From positions 1 to 31,772 of the forward strand of contig OMXX01000046.1 in assembly GCA_900315105.1 (NCBI GenBank): a stretch of 31,772 bases of DNA, written 5' to 3'. The notes beneath the pieces are model-generated. The model had not been told where the DNA came from. It ran no database searches and was given only the letters and a program-made list of their open reading frames with translations. The DNA is from an uncultured Prevotellaceae bacterium. GTDB taxonomy: Bacteria > Bacteroidota > Bacteroidia > Bacteroidales > Bacteroidaceae. Below, in pieces: positions 10,047-20,057 of this stretch (positions are counted from its first letter, which is position 1; each line of letters starts with the position of its first letter). Both the position numbers and the translations under genes were made by a program.

Positions 10047-10146
10047 ACAAATAGTCTTTTACATCAAATGTATTAGCACAAAATGACTAAATATGACATT
10101 CTTTGCTGTCATCTTTATTGAACTTTCAACTCTCAACTAAAGAAAG

Positions 10147-10824
10147 TCATTTGTTAATTGCTTTTTCAAAGGTAAGATACGGATATTTGGCTCTGTAATC
10201 CTTCAGATACTTCTTCTTTACATAGATTTTCAGAGTCGGGCTGCAATTCTGGAAGACCGTCTCGTCGGCAATTTTCGTATTACCCTCAAAAATCACCTCT
10301 TCGAGCGCACTGTTATCGGCAAAGCAATAGCTTCCAATGCTCTGCACGCTCTTAGGTATTGTAATGCTGCTGAAACTGCATCCCTTAAAAGCCTTTCCGC
10401 CTAACGACTGAACCGTTTCGGGAATGTATATGCTGCGGATAGCCGTACAGTCCTCGAAACAGTTTCCGCCAAGCGAAATGAGCTGCGGACCACCAATTAG
10501 GATAAGATTGACCCTCTTGTTGGTGTTGCGCGAGAACCTGTTTAGCGGCATGGATCTGTTCTTGTGATCCCAACGAGGCATATTGGCTATGCCCACGGTT
10601 ACCTCCTGCTCGTTGCTGACCGTGGCAAGGTAATAGTTGAGATAATAATCCAGTTCGTCGAAGAAGATTACATTCTTAACAACGAACTTCTTGCCGTGCC
10701 CAAAGTCGAGCAGAACCTTTCCGTCCTTTATTACAGTCTTGGTAACAACGGTAGTCTGCGCATGGGCATGCACGGACATCAACATGGCTGCAAAGGCAGT
10801 CAATGCTATTTTGGCAATTTTCAT
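10147..10824 (-). CDS. Secreted leucine-rich-repeat (BspA-like, LRR_5) protein
   Basis: 225 aa. Signal peptide about 1-22 (KIAKIALTAFAAMLMSVHAHA, cut before QTT). The C-terminal half carries LRR_5/BspA-type repeats of the form C-F-x-x-C-x-x-I-x-x-I-x-I-P-x-x-V-x-x-L: LGGNCFEDCTAIRSIYIPET, LGGKAFKGCSFSSITIPKSV, IGSYCFADNSALEEVIFEG. It ends with VKKKYLKDYRAKYP, a common cap after such repeats. The family is often surface exposed in oral and gut Bacteroidetes and mediates binding; this small member has only about four repeats and no C-terminal sorting domain that I can see. It sits downstream of recQ with 105 bp between them, probably as a separate unit. Confidence 0.8.
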   Translation of the reverse strand: MKIAKIALTAFAAMLMSVHAHAQTTVVTKTVIKDGKVLLDFGHGKKFVVKNVIFFDELDYYLNYYLATVSNEQEVTVGIANMPRWDHKNRSMPLNRFSRNTNKRVNLILIGGPQLISLGGNCFEDCTAIRSIYIPETVQSLGGKAFKGCSFSSITIPKSVQSIGSYCFADNSALEEVIFEGNTKIADETVFQNCSPTLKIYVKKKYLKDYRAKYPYLTFEKAINK

Positions 10825-10929
10825 AATTTTGGACTTTAATTACAATTTTCAAGTTTCGCAAGTCCTTAACTCGCCATTTTTAGTTCATAAAATACATGTT
10901 TTTTTGTACACCCATACATCAACAATATA

Positions 10930-13104
10930 TTAATTCGCCAACTCGGAAAGGAACTTAATCCTTACAAGACGAATCTCATCCTCTTCATAGTCATCACCAA
11001 GTTCATCAAGGGCAACGGAAATCTTATCCGTCTCACTTTCGCGGAAATACTCATAAATATCTTCCACTACATCCTCATCCATTACTTCCTCAAGGAAATA
11101 ATTGATATTGAGTTTCGTACCGCTATCCACGATACGCTCCACCTCCGTAAGGAAGTCGCCAAAGTCCATATTCATAGAAGCCGCAATATCGTCAAGAGGC
11201 ATTCCCTTGTCTATGCTCTGGATAATCTTCACCTTCTTCAGCGAGTTCTTTGCAACGGTCTTAACACGAAGGTCTTCCGGACGTACGATCTCATTCTCCT
11301 CACAATACTTCTTGATCACGTCACAGAACTCCTGACCGTATCTCTTCGCCTTACCTTGACCTACTCCCTGAATATTCTGAAGTTCAGTCAGATTGACAGG
11401 GTACATAGTCGTCATCTGTTCAAGGGAAATATCCTGGAACACCACGTATGGTGGCACGTTATGCTTCTTTGCCACATCCTTTCTAAGACTCTTCAATACG
11501 GCAAACAACTCTGGATCGAGAGCCACGCCTCTTGCAGCAGGAACATCGTCCTCTTCCTCCTCAGAGAACACGTTATCTTCGGTAATGAAGAACGGCTGAG
11601 GATTCTTCAGCCAACGCTTTCCGGCTGATGTTATCTTCAAAGTTCCATAATCCTCTACCTCCTTGCGAAGAAAACCCTCCACAATGGCATATCTAATAAC
11701 AGGATTCCAAAGCTTGTCGCGCTTACCCTCACCACAGCCGAACGCATCAAGCAGATGATGCTTGTGCGATGTGATATCATCGGTAGCACGGCCTTTAACG
11801 AAATCTATAAGATACTGGGTGCGGAAATTCTCCTTGATAGCCACAACCGACTCAAGTATGCACTTGAGTTCCTCGGTAGCCTCTAATTTCTCCTTCGGAT
11901 GCAGACAGTTGTCACAATTATGACAATTCTCCTCCGTATATGTCTCGCCGAAATAGTTCAGAAGAAGCTTTCTACGACAAAGGGAAGACTCTGCGTATGC
12001 CTCGGTTTCCTGAAGCAGATGACGGCCTATATCCTGTTCTGCCACCTGCTTGTCAGCCATGAACTTCTCCAATTTCTGAAGATCCTTATGCGAATAGAAA
12101 GCTATACAACGTCCCTCGCCGCCATCACGACCGGCACGACCAGTCTCCTGATAATACCCCTCAAGGCTCTTAGGAATGTCATAGTGAATGACAAAGCGGA
12201 CATCAGGCTTATCGATACCCATACCGAAGGCAATAGTTGCCACAATCACGTCAATATCCTCCATAAGGAACTCATCCTGAGTCTGATTCCTTACAGGCGT
12301 ATCAAGTCCGGCATGATATGGACGTGCCTTGATGTCATTGGCACAGAGAACGGCAGCAAGTTCCTCAACCTTCTTCCTTGAAAGACAATACACAATACCG
12401 CTCTTACCCGGATTCTGCTTTATGAACCTGATAATCTGCTTGTCTATCTGATTTGTCTTCGGTCGTACCTCATAGTAGAGGTTAGGACGGTTGAACGAGC
12501 TTCTGAACTCCGTAGCATCAGGAATGCCGAGGTTCTTCTTGATATCCATCCTTACCTTGTCGGTTGCCGTTGCGGTAAGGGCTATGACAGGCGACTTGCC
12601 TATTTCATTTATTATAGGGCGAATCCTACGATACTCAGGACGGAAATCATGTCCCCATTCCGAGATACAATGAGCCTCATCTATTGCATAGAATGAAATC
12701 TTAACCTGACGGAGGAACAGGGCATACTCTTCCTTGGTAAGCGATTCCGGTGCCATATAAAGCAGCTTCGTCTTACCTGACAGAATATCATTCTTCACCT
12801 TGTCGATAGCAGACTTGTTCATTGACGAGTTGAGACAATGAGCCACGCCGTCGCTCTCACTAATACCGTTGATGACATCAACCTGATTCTTCATCAACGC
12901 TATAAGCGGAGAGATAACGATAGCTGTCCCATCCATCAAGAGCGAAGGCAACTGGTAGCACAACGACTTACCGCCACCTGTCGGCATCAGCACGAAAGTG
13001 TCGTTTCCAGCGAGCAGGTTACGGATTATCTTCTCCTGATCGCCCTTGAATTTGTCGAAACCGAACAACTCCTTCAGTTTCTCTGTAAGGTTTAGGTTTT
13101 CCAT
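10930..13104 (-). CDS. recQ: ATP-dependent DNA helicase RecQ
   Basis: 724 aa. RecQ unwinds DNA 3'-5' in recombination and fork repair. Seen in order: Walker A PTGGGKS (41-47); DEAH box (142-145) in AIDEAHCISEWGHDFRPEYR, including the RecQ aromatic-rich loop; helicase C domain (GIVYCLSRKKVEEL, ATIAFGMGIDKPDVRFV, YYQETGRAGRDG); zinc site CRRKLLLNYFGE..CHNCDNC; RQC winged helix; HRDC-like domain (PPYVVFQDISLEQM, IQGVGQGKAKRYG). A C-terminal helical extension of about 120 residues ends the protein, as in longer Bacteroidetes RecQs. It follows clpX after a hairpin at 13121-13159; clpP-clpX-recQ is a common order in Bacteroidales. Confidence 0.96.
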   Translation of the reverse strand: MENLNLTEKLKELFGFDKFKGDQEKIIRNLLAGNDTFVLMPTGGGKSLCYQLPSLLMDGTAIVISPLIALMKNQVDVINGISESDGVAHCLNSSMNKSAIDKVKNDILSGKTKLLYMAPESLTKEEYALFLRQVKISFYAIDEAHCISEWGHDFRPEYRRIRPIINEIGKSPVIALTATATDKVRMDIKKNLGIPDATEFRSSFNRPNLYYEVRPKTNQIDKQIIRFIKQNPGKSGIVYCLSRKKVEELAAVLCANDIKARPYHAGLDTPVRNQTQDEFLMEDIDVIVATIAFGMGIDKPDVRFVIHYDIPKSLEGYYQETGRAGRDGGEGRCIAFYSHKDLQKLEKFMADKQVAEQDIGRHLLQETEAYAESSLCRRKLLLNYFGETYTEENCHNCDNCLHPKEKLEATEELKCILESVVAIKENFRTQYLIDFVKGRATDDITSHKHHLLDAFGCGEGKRDKLWNPVIRYAIVEGFLRKEVEDYGTLKITSAGKRWLKNPQPFFITEDNVFSEEEEDDVPAARGVALDPELFAVLKSLRKDVAKKHNVPPYVVFQDISLEQMTTMYPVNLTELQNIQGVGQGKAKRYGQEFCDVIKKYCEENEIVRPEDLRVKTVAKNSLKKVKIIQSIDKGMPLDDIAASMNMDFGDFLTEVERIVDSGTKLNINYFLEEVMDEDVVEDIYEYFRESETDKISVALDELGDDYEEDEIRLVRIKFLSELAN

Positions 13105-13120
13105 AATAAATGAAAGAGAG

Positions 13121-13159
13121 ACGCCCCCTTTCCCGTCTTTCTAGTATGAAAGGGGGCGT
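13121..13159. terminator. Strong hairpin between clpX and recQ
   Basis: A perfect 12-bp stem, ACGCCCCCTTTC (13121-13132) with GAAAGGGGGCGT (13148-13159), 15-nt loop. On the minus strand a T/C-rich stretch follows; on the plus strand TTTGTCTTTTTTT follows. It lies 10 bp after the clpX stop and should end or attenuate clpPX transcription before recQ. Confidence 0.75.
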
Positions 13160-13169
13160 TTGTCTTTTT

Positions 13170-14411
13170 TTAATAATGCTTCTCCAACTGCTGTGCCGCG
13201 TAGTCCTTTGTAACCTCGAATTTCTTCAAGCGTTTACCCGGACACTCGAACATAGCATCGGTCATAACAGTTTCCACGATAGAACGCAAGCCACGCGCAC
13301 CAAGCTTATACTCTACAGCCTTGTCAACAATATACTCAAGTGCCTCAGTAGTGAATGTAAGTTCTATCTTATCCATCTTGAACAGTTTAATATACTGACG
13401 GACGATGGAGTTCTTTGGCTCAACAAGAATCCTACGCAAGGCATCTCTGTCGAGCGGATTGAGATATGTAAGTACTGGCAGACGGCCAATAATCTCAGGT
13501 ATGAGACCGAATGACTTCAAGTCCTGAGGCTTAACGTACTTCATCATCTCTTTCTGGTCAATCTTACGTACGTTCTGCACAGAATTATAACCCACGGTAT
13601 GGGTATTCATTCTCTGCGCAATCTTACGTTCGATACCGTCGAAAGCACCTCCGCAAATAAAGAGGATGTTGCGGGTATCAACGTGGATATAATCCTGATC
13701 AGGATGCTTACGACCTCCCTTTGGCGGAACGTTAACGATAGTTCCCTCAAGGAGTTTCAACAAACCTTGCTGAACGCCCTCGCCACTAACGTCACGTGTT
13801 ATGCTCGGATTATCGCTCTTACGCGCAATCTTATCAATCTCATCAATAAAGACAATACCACGCTGAGCAGCCTCAAGGTCGAAATCGGCAACCTGAAGCA
13901 GACGGCTCAAGATACTCTCCACATCCTCACCCACATATCCAGCCTCCGTGAATACGGTAGCATCAACGATGGTGAAAGGAACATGAAGGAGCTTTGCGAT
14001 AGTACGGGCAAGGAGAGTCTTACCTGTACCTGTAGAGCCCACCATAATGATATTGCTCTTCTCTATCTCCACACCGTCATCCTCGTCAGGCTGCTGTAAA
14101 CGCTTGTAGTGGTTATATACAGCAACCGAGAGATATTTCTTTGCCTCATCCTGACCTATGATATACTGGTCAAGATATTCCTTTATCTCATTAGGCTTCG
14201 GAACCTCGGAGAGCACAGGCACATCGCTACCGTCCGTAGGTTTCTTGCCCGCGCCCTTTGCGTCCTCCGGACCAAAGCCCTGCGCACAAACTATGTCATA
14301 AGCCTGACGGGCACAATCCTCACAGATATAACCATTCAAGCCTGTTATCATCAGACGTACCTCATTCTCGCTACGTCCGCAGAAATTGCATATGTTCTTT
14401 TTCTTGTTCAT
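13170..14411 (-). CDS. clpX: ATP-dependent Clp protease ATPase subunit ClpX
   Basis: 413 aa, usual length. ClpX unfolds tagged proteins and threads them into ClpP. The N-terminal zinc-binding domain has C8, C11, C30 and C33. The AAA+ core has Walker A GSTGTGKT (125-132), pore loop GYVG (158-161), Walker B IVFIDE (186-191), [18 protein letters not shown] and the sensor-2 region LGARGLRSI. Its ATG overlaps the clpP stop by one base (TAATG), indicating coupling and a shared promoter at 15116-15147. Confidence 0.97.
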   Translation of the reverse strand: MNKKKNICNFCGRSENEVRLMITGLNGYICEDCARQAYDIVCAQGFGPEDAKGAGKKPTDGSDVPVLSEVPKPNEIKEYLDQYIIGQDEAKKYLSVAVYNHYKRLQQPDEDDGVEIEKSNIIMVGSTGTGKTLLARTIAKLLHVPFTIVDATVFTEAGYVGEDVESILSRLLQVADFDLEAAQRGIVFIDEIDKIARKSDNPSITRDVSGEGVQQGLLKLLEGTIVNVPPKGGRKHPDQDYIHVDTRNILFICGGAFDGIERKIAQRMNTHTVGYNSVQNVRKIDQKEMMKYVKPQDLKSFGLIPEIIGRLPVLTYLNPLDRDALRRILVEPKNSIVRQYIKLFKMDKIELTFTTEALEYIVDKAVEYKLGARGLRSIVETVMTDAMFECPGKRLKKFEVTKDYAAQQLEKHY

Positions 14412-15082
14412 TATTTCTTCACCAGCACAGCATCAATCATACCATACTCCTTTGCCTCCTCTGCTGTCATCCAGTAGTTACGGTCAGAGTCTGTCCATAC
14501 CTTCTCATAAGGAGTATGAGAGTGGTTGGAGATAATGGTGTAGAGTTCCTTCTTGAACTTCTGAATCTCCTTTGCCTCAATCTCGATGTCGGAAGCCTGT
14601 CCCTGAACGCCGCCAAGAGGCTGATGAATCATCACGCGGGAATGAGGAAGCGCAGAACGCTTGCCTTCCTGTCCGGCAACAAGCAACACAGCGCCCATTG
14701 AAGCAGCCATGCCGGTACAGATCGTAGCTACATCGCTTGAGATGAACTGCATAGTATCATAGATACCAAGACCGGCAGTAACGCTGCCGCCAGGAGAATT
14801 GATGTATATTGAGATATCCTTACCAGGATCAGTTGAATCCAGATACAGCAACTGTGCCTGAATCGTATTTGCGGTATAGTCGTTGATCTCCGTACCGAGG
14901 AATATAATCCTATCCATCATCAAACGAGAGAAGACATCCATCTGTGTGACGTTCAACTGACGTTCCTCAAGAATGTAGGGATTAAGGTACTGTGCCTGTG
15001 TCCTCATAACATCGTCAAGAGCCATGCCATTCATTCCGAGATGGCCAGTAGCATATTTTCTGAAATCGCTTCTTAAATCCAT
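14411..15082 (-). CDS. clpP: ATP-dependent Clp protease proteolytic subunit ClpP
   Basis: 223 aa. Serine protease forming the two-ring Clp chamber. The triad is visible as Ser128 (GMAASMGA), His153 (MIHQPLGG) and Asp200 ([16 protein letters not shown]). [18 protein letters not shown] forms the substrate-strand region. About 30 N-terminal residues before [11 protein letters not shown] are longer than in E. coli and may be a propeptide. It is followed by clpX with a one-base overlap. In many Bacteroidales tig precedes clpP; here dnaE lies upstream instead, after a terminator, and clpP has its own promoter. Confidence 0.97.
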   Translation of the reverse strand: MDLRSDFRKYATGHLGMNGMALDDVMRTQAQYLNPYILEERQLNVTQMDVFSRLMMDRIIFLGTEINDYTANTIQAQLLYLDSTDPGKDISIYINSPGGSVTAGLGIYDTMQFISSDVATICTGMAASMGAVLLVAGQEGKRSALPHSRVMIHQPLGGVQGQASDIEIEAKEIQKFKKELYTIISNHSHTPYEKVWTDSDRNYWMTAEEAKEYGMIDAVLVKK

Positions 15083-15115
15083 TTGTTCTATTGCTTTTCT
15101 TACTGTTTAGTAACA

Positions 15116-15147
15116 CAAAGTTACGAAGAAAACAGGGAATTTGCAAA
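15116..15147 (-). promoter_or_regulatory. Promoter for clpP-clpX
   Basis: On the minus strand, TTTG (15144-15147), exactly 20 nt, then TAACTTTG (15116-15123), a full sigma-ABfr match. It lies between the dnaE terminator and the clpP start codon, 33 bp before the ATG. Confidence 0.8.
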
Positions 15148-15158
15148 ATTTAAATGTT

Positions 15159-15193
15159 AAAAAAAGGAAAAAGGCTCAAAACAAGCCTTTTCC
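15159..15193 (-). terminator. Intrinsic terminator of dnaE
   Basis: On the minus strand, GGAAAAGGCT pairs with AGCCTTTTTCC (one bulged A) around a 7-nt loop and is followed directly by seven or more T. It separates dnaE from the clpP promoter just downstream. Confidence 0.85.
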
Positions 15194-15277
15194 CTATACC
15201 TCAAACATACTCTTGTGATTATTTTTGCCTAAGTATGCCTATATTAAATTGTAAACAATAAAATACTCCCTTTGATG

Positions 15278-15329
15278 TCCGTTTCCTGTGAACGGACTTA
15301 CAACGGATTTACGACGGACCTATAACGGA
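15278..15329. repeat. 11-bp periodic array (ACGGA x4, one inverted TCCGT)
   Basis: ACGGA cores start at 15292, 15303, 15314 and 15325, exactly 11 bp apart, with variable TTACA/TTACG/CCTATA-type fillers. One inverted core, TCCGT, lies upstream at 15278. It is in the 3' untranslated region of dnaE, between its stop codon and its terminator, so it would be transcribed. Confidence 0.85.
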
Positions 15330-15364
15330 CCTGACTCTAACGTGAATTTGCCGTCACGCAAACC

Positions 15365-18300
15365 TTAATTTATCCTATACTCAATAGCACTCTTGCTGTC
15401 AAGGAAGTCTATCAAATTCTTTGTAACGCCTACACGACGAGTTTGCGAAACGAGATTGACAGGACGCATCAGCTTAACGGAATGACACAGCACGTCAACC
15501 TCCACCTGACCAGGCGACTTCTCAATCTCGTTCACGAGTTCGGTGGCATCAAGTTCGGTAAGGTCATCCACATTGACAAGGAGCGTGAGCTTACGGATAA
15601 ATTTGTCACGCACATCCACAAGATATTCCACGTCAAGAACCTTACTACTTATATAAGTGCTCGTCGGGAACTTCTTCTCGAACTTCATCTTGATATACAG
15701 CGAACTGCCCTTGATAAACTTGCCGCGCCATTGCGACCAGTCGTCGAAGAAGGCAAGCTCACCTGCTCCCTCATAGTCCTCCAAGGTAACAATACCGAAT
15801 GGCGTTCCTCGCTTGGTAAAGCCCTCACGAAGATCGGTCACGATACCGCCGACGGTTACGACCTCCAGCTTCGCAAGCTCTTCCTTGTCGGCATCCTTGC
15901 CAAGTTCCATACATTTCTTGTTACACAGGTTCTTCAACACAACCGCATACTCGTCCAGCGGATGTGCTGAGAGATAGATGCCCACGAGGTCACGCTCACG
16001 GTTCAGACGCTCTATGGCGCTCCATTCCTCTGCCTGTACAGGCTTCGGTTTGGTTATCTCCACGCTTCCGAAATCGCCGAAAAGCGAATTGGCTGCCTCC
16101 GCCTTTGCTGACTGATACTGGTTGCCGTAACGGCTCAGCATATCGATGAAAGTATAACCGCCGCTATTGCCCGTAACATACTGCTCTCGTGGCAAGCCGA
16201 AACCATCAAGACCGCCGCTAATAGCAAGACACTCAAGCGCTTTCTTGTTCATGGAGGATGAAGGCACACGCTCTACGAGAGAGTAGATATCACTATAAGG
16301 ACCGTTCGCTTCCCTCTCGGCAATAATAGCCTGTACGGCAGCATCACTCATACCCTTGATACCTGAAAGTCCGAAACGTATCTCACCCTTCTTGTTCACG
16401 GTAAAGCCGTCCATAGACTCGTTCACATCAGGTCCCTTGGTTGGTATGCCCAGAACCTTACACTCATCCATGAGTTTCGTGATTTCCTTTATATCCGAGC
16501 GACGGCGGGTCATAAGAGAAGCCATGAATTCAGCAGGATAGTTAGCCTTCAAGTATGCCGTCTGATATGCCACCCAAGAATAGCAAGCCGCATGAGACTT
16601 GTTGAAAGCATAGGAAGCGAACTTCTCCCAGTCAGCCCATATCTTCTCAAGAATCTTAGGGTCGTGACCGTTTGACACACCGCCCTCGATGAACTTAGGC
16701 TTCATCTTATCAACGATGTCCTTCTTTTTCTTACCCATCGCCTTACGGAGGGCATCCGACTCACCTCGGGTGAAGTTGGCAAGCTGACGAGAAAGAAGCA
16801 TCACCTGCTCCTGATATACCGTGATTCCGTAGGTATCCTTCAGATACTTCTCCGTACAAGGGATATCATATTTAATCTCCTCACGTCCGTTCTTTCGGGC
16901 AATGAATGAAGGGATATAGTCCATAGGTCCCGGACGATACAAAGCATTCATCGCGATAAGGTCCTCAAAGACAGTAGGATGTAGTTCGCGGAGATATTTC
17001 TGCATACCAGCCGACTCGAACTGGAATGTTCCCACCGTCCTACCCTCCTGATAGAGTTTATATGTAGCCGGGTCGTCGATAGGAATATGGTCAAGGTCTA
17101 TGTCTATGCCTCGCGTCTGCTTCACAAGCTTACAGCATTCCTTCTGCTCAGAGAGAGTCTTCAAGCCGAGGAAGTCCATCTTGATAAGACCTGTTGACTC
17201 TATCACGTGACCGTCATACTGCGTAACGGCGGTCTTTATCTCCGGGAAGTCCGGGTCGTCGGCAGTAGATACCGGCACATGGTCGGAAATAGGGTCTCGG
17301 CAGATGATGAATCCACAAGCATGAATACCCGTTGAGCGAACTGTACCCTCAAGCATCTTGGCATATTTGATAGTATTTGCCTCGCGTGGATCGGCACTCG
17401 CCTCTGCCTCCTGAAGCTCAGGAGTACACTTTAGATAGTTGGCAAGCTTCGGTTTCATACCGTCAGGCAATCTGTCTGGCATAGCCTTACAAAGTGCGTT
17501 ACTCTTTTCAAGCGGAAGCTTCTCCACACGAGCCACATCCTTGATGGAGTTCTTTGCCGCCATCGTACCGTATGTAATGATATGCGCACAATTCTCCTTA
17601 CCATATTTATTCATTACCCATTGAAGCACCTTACCTCGACCGTCATCGTCGAAGTCGGTATCAATATCAGGCAAGGAAATACGATCAGGATTAAGGAAAC
17701 GCTCGAAAAGGAGGTCGTATTTCAGAGGGTCTATCTTCGTGATACCGAGACAATAAGCCACTACGCTTCCGGCAGCAGAGCCACGTCCAGGTCCTACCCA
17801 CACGCCAAGCTCGTCACGAGCAGAATTGATAAAGTCGGACACGATAAGGAAGTAGCCTGGGAAACCCATCGTCTTCATGATATGAAGCTCGAAGCGGATT
17901 CTGTCTTCCACGTCCTCCGGTATTCCATAAGAGCCCTTTATCAGCTTATCAGCCGTGAGGTTGTCTGCCTTACCACTACCGTATATCCTCTGAGCACCCT
18001 CGTATGCGAGTTTAGCAAGATAGTCTGCCTCAAATTTAACTCGGTAGATTTTATCATATCCGCCAAGTTTCTTTATCTTCTTCAGACCTTCTTCCTCCGG
18101 CATCTGATTCTCACCGTTCTCATCGCTTGTGAATTCTTTGAAAAGGTCCTCTTCCGTATATTTCTTTCGCCATTCCTCTTCCGTACCGAATTCCTCTGGT
18201 ATAGGGAAGAAAGGCATGATAGGGTCGCTCTCTATATTATAGGTCTCTACCTTGTCGAGAATCTCAAGAGTATTGCTCAGAGCCTCTGGAACGTCGGCGA

Positions 18301-19126
18301 ATATCTCGTTCATCTCCGCCTGCGTCTTGAACCATTCTTGCTTCGTATAGCGCATACGATTAGGGTCGTCCAAGTCCTTACCCGTTGAAAGGCATAGCAG
18401 ATGGTCGTGTGCCTCCGCGTTCTCCTTGTCAACGAAGTGGGAGTCGTTGGTGCATATCAGTTTTATTCCATATTCCTTCGCAAACTCCATCAGCACGCGA
18501 TTTGCTTTCTGCTGCAGAGGGAAGGTCTCTCTGTTTGCAAGAACACTCGGATCTGTCACCTCATGTCGCTGAAGCTCAAGATAATAGTCATCGCCCCAGA
18601 TGCTATGATACCATTCCACAGCCTCGCGAGCGCCCTCTATGTCACCCTCGATAATCTTCTTCGGCACCTCACCACCGATACATGCAGAGCAGATGATAAG
18701 GTCTTCATGGAATGCAGCAAGATCCTTGCGATCGGTTCTCGGACGACCGTAATATCCATCCACCCAAGCGCGTGATACGAGTCGGATAAGGTTCTTGTAG
18801 CCGTTGAAATTCTTGGCAAGAACGATGAGGTGGTAGCCGCCAAGGTCGCCATTGGCCTTAACCATATCCTCCTTATTGTGATGCGCAACATACATCTCAC
18901 AACCGAAGATCGGCTTGAACGGTTCCTTACCATCCGCCTTGAGCTTTTTGTTTACTCCGTTACAGTAGTCGAAAAGCTCCTTTATACCGAACATATTTCC
19001 ATGGTCGGTAATGGCAATACCCTTCATTCCGTCGGCAACAGCCTTGTCAACGAGCTTACTGACAGACGCCTGTCCGTCAAGTATGGAATAATACGTATGA
19101 ACGTGTAGATGAATAAAATCCTGCAT
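15365..19126 (-). CDS. dnaE: DNA polymerase III subunit alpha
   Basis: 1253 aa, full length. Replicative polymerase, acting with the beta clamp. PHP domain at the N-terminus (HLHVHTYYSILDG, TDHGNMFG, GCEMYVA, CTNDSHF). Polymerase palm: GPGRGS (445-450), GSVVAYCLGITKIDPLKYDLLFERFLNP, and catalytic aspartates in PDIDTDFD (486-493). Next come the finger and tandem helix-hairpin-helix regions (QEQVMLLSRQLANFTRGESD, NKSHAACYSWVAYQTAYLKA). An OB-fold (VTVGGIVTDLREGFTKRGTPFGIVTLEDYEG) and a C-terminal domain of about 110 residues complete it. It is monocistronic, with a TAATTTTGC element upstream and a strong terminator downstream. A related decayed fragment lies at 1-180. Confidence 0.97.
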   Translation of the reverse strand: MQDFIHLHVHTYYSILDGQASVSKLVDKAVADGMKGIAITDHGNMFGIKELFDYCNGVNKKLKADGKEPFKPIFGCEMYVAHHNKEDMVKANGDLGGYHLIVLAKNFNGYKNLIRLVSRAWVDGYYGRPRTDRKDLAAFHEDLIICSACIGGEVPKKIIEGDIEGAREAVEWYHSIWGDDYYLELQRHEVTDPSVLANRETFPLQQKANRVLMEFAKEYGIKLICTNDSHFVDKENAEAHDHLLCLSTGKDLDDPNRMRYTKQEWFKTQAEMNEIFADVPEALSNTLEILDKVETYNIESDPIMPFFPIPEEFGTEEEWRKKYTEEDLFKEFTSDENGENQMPEEEGLKKIKKLGGYDKIYRVKFEADYLAKLAYEGAQRIYGSGKADNLTADKLIKGSYGIPEDVEDRIRFELHIMKTMGFPGYFLIVSDFINSARDELGVWVGPGRGSAAGSVVAYCLGITKIDPLKYDLLFERFLNPDRISLPDIDTDFDDDGRGKVLQWVMNKYGKENCAHIITYGTMAAKNSIKDVARVEKLPLEKSNALCKAMPDRLPDGMKPKLANYLKCTPELQEAEASADPREANTIKYAKMLEGTVRSTGIHACGFIICRDPISDHVPVSTADDPDFPEIKTAVTQYDGHVIESTGLIKMDFLGLKTLSEQKECCKLVKQTRGIDIDLDHIPIDDPATYKLYQEGRTVGTFQFESAGMQKYLRELHPTVFEDLIAMNALYRPGPMDYIPSFIARKNGREEIKYDIPCTEKYLKDTYGITVYQEQVMLLSRQLANFTRGESDALRKAMGKKKKDIVDKMKPKFIEGGVSNGHDPKILEKIWADWEKFASYAFNKSHAACYSWVAYQTAYLKANYPAEFMASLMTRRRSDIKEITKLMDECKVLGIPTKGPDVNESMDGFTVNKKGEIRFGLSGIKGMSDAAVQAIIAEREANGPYSDIYSLVERVPSSSMNKKALECLAISGGLDGFGLPREQYVTGNSGGYTFIDMLSRYGNQYQSAKAEAANSLFGDFGSVEITKPKPVQAEEWSAIERLNRERDLVGIYLSAHPLDEYAVVLKNLCNKKCMELGKDADKEELAKLEVVTVGGIVTDLREGFTKRGTPFGIVTLEDYEGAGELAFFDDWSQWRGKFIKGSSLYIKMKFEKKFPTSTYISSKVLDVEYLVDVRDKFIRKLTLLVNVDDLTELDATELVNEIEKSPGQVEVDVLCHSVKLMRPVNLVSQTRRVGVTKNLIDFLDSKSAIEYRIN

Positions 19127-19130
19127 AGAC

Positions 19131-19139
19131 GCAAAATTA
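19131..19139 (-). promoter_or_regulatory. dnaE promoter, -7 element
   Basis: TAATTTTGC on the minus strand matches TAnnTTTG but lies only 4 bp before the dnaE ATG. The -33 TTTG is not at the usual distance. Transcription would start at or inside the first codons, so either translation begins on a very short leader or another promoter is used. Confidence 0.35.
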
Positions 19140-19209
19140 CGGAAAATTCACAAGACAACCTTATATAAATGTCAAAAAGAACAATAAAGTGACGAAAATA
19201 AGAAAAAAA

Positions 19210-19242
19210 TTTGCTATTTTCGATAAAAACATGTATCTTTGC
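19210..19242 (+). promoter_or_regulatory. Promoter for the psd-pssA operon
   Basis: TTTG (19210-19213), 20 nt, TATCTTTG (19234-19241): a full sigma-ABfr match. It is divergent from dnaE and about 60 bp upstream of the psd start. It rules out the open frame that begins at 19211, since that start lies inside the promoter. Confidence 0.8.
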
Positions 19243-19303
19243 ACGGAATTATGTGATTTTTTGTCATCACGATATACCCCGAATACGAAACTTGTCCTCC
19301 AAA

Positions 19304-19996
19304 ATGGGAAAAAGAATAAAGAAACTTAAGAAAATCAGGTTGCACCGAGAAGGGACTGATACATTAATCTACGGCCTAATGTTCATTGTTGCAATAGGTA
19401 TAATATTGTGGCGTTCATTCGAGACCCACATCCCATTCTATTGCTTCGCCATCCTCTTCACGGCAATATATTGTATCGTTATCAATTTCTTCCGTTGTCC
19501 TATCAGATATTTTTCTGAAGAAGACACGGAGAACATTATCGTTGCCCCCGCCGACGGACGTATCGTTGTCGTTCAGGAAGTAGAGGAAGACAAATATTTC
19601 CATGAGCCACGCATCATGGTCAGCATCTTCATGAGCCTCTTCAACGTTCACGCCAACTGGTTCCCTGTTGACGGAAAGGTGAAGCTCGTGCATCATCAGA
19701 ACGGAGCCTTCCACAAGGCTTGGCTCCCGAAGGCTAGTGAGGAGAATGAGATGGCTGACATCATCATCACTACCGACAACGGAGTTGATGTACTTTGCCG
19801 TCAGATTGCAGGTGCGATGGCGCGCCGTATCGTGACCTACGCAAAGGAAGGTGAGGACTGCTACATCGACGAACACCTCGGCTTTATCAAGTTCGGCTCT
19901 CGCGTTGATCTCTTCCTGCCTCTCGGCACGGAGATTAACGTTAAACTCGGTCAGGCAACAACCGGCAACCAAACGGTAATCGGAAGATTGAAGTGA
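19304..19996 (+). CDS. psd: Phosphatidylserine decarboxylase (short form)
   Basis: 230 aa from the ATG at 19304, downstream of the promoter. It converts phosphatidylserine to phosphatidylethanolamine. Two hydrophobic segments (about 21-36 and 44-63) anchor it to the inner membrane. APADGRIV (81-88), [14 protein letters not shown] (113-126) and the self-cleavage site GFIKFGSR (193-200) are visible; cleavage before Ser199 would give the pyruvoyl cofactor. The length fits the short Psd class without the long N-terminal region of E. coli Psd. The product of the next gene, PssA, makes its substrate. Confidence 0.93.
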   Translation: MGKRIKKLKKIRLHREGTDTLIYGLMFIVAIGIILWRSFETHIPFYCFAILFTAIYCIVINFFRCPIRYFSEEDTENIIVAPADGRIVVVQEVEEDKYFHEPRIMVSIFMSLFNVHANWFPVDGKVKLVHHQNGAFHKAWLPKASEENEMADIIITTDNGVDVLCRQIAGAMARRIVTYAKEGEDCYIDEHLGFIKFGSRVDLFLPLGTEINVKLGQATTGNQTVIGRLK

Positions 19997-20057
19997 AATT
20001 AAGATATTAAGGAATTAAGATACTAAGGGCTTTCGACCTTTGACCTTATTCCTTATC

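Noticed and set aside
19211..19303. Extended N-terminus of Psd beginning at a TTG
   Set aside because: It overlaps the TTTG-N20-TATCTTTG promoter and adds 31 unrelated residues; the ATG at 19304 fits the family.
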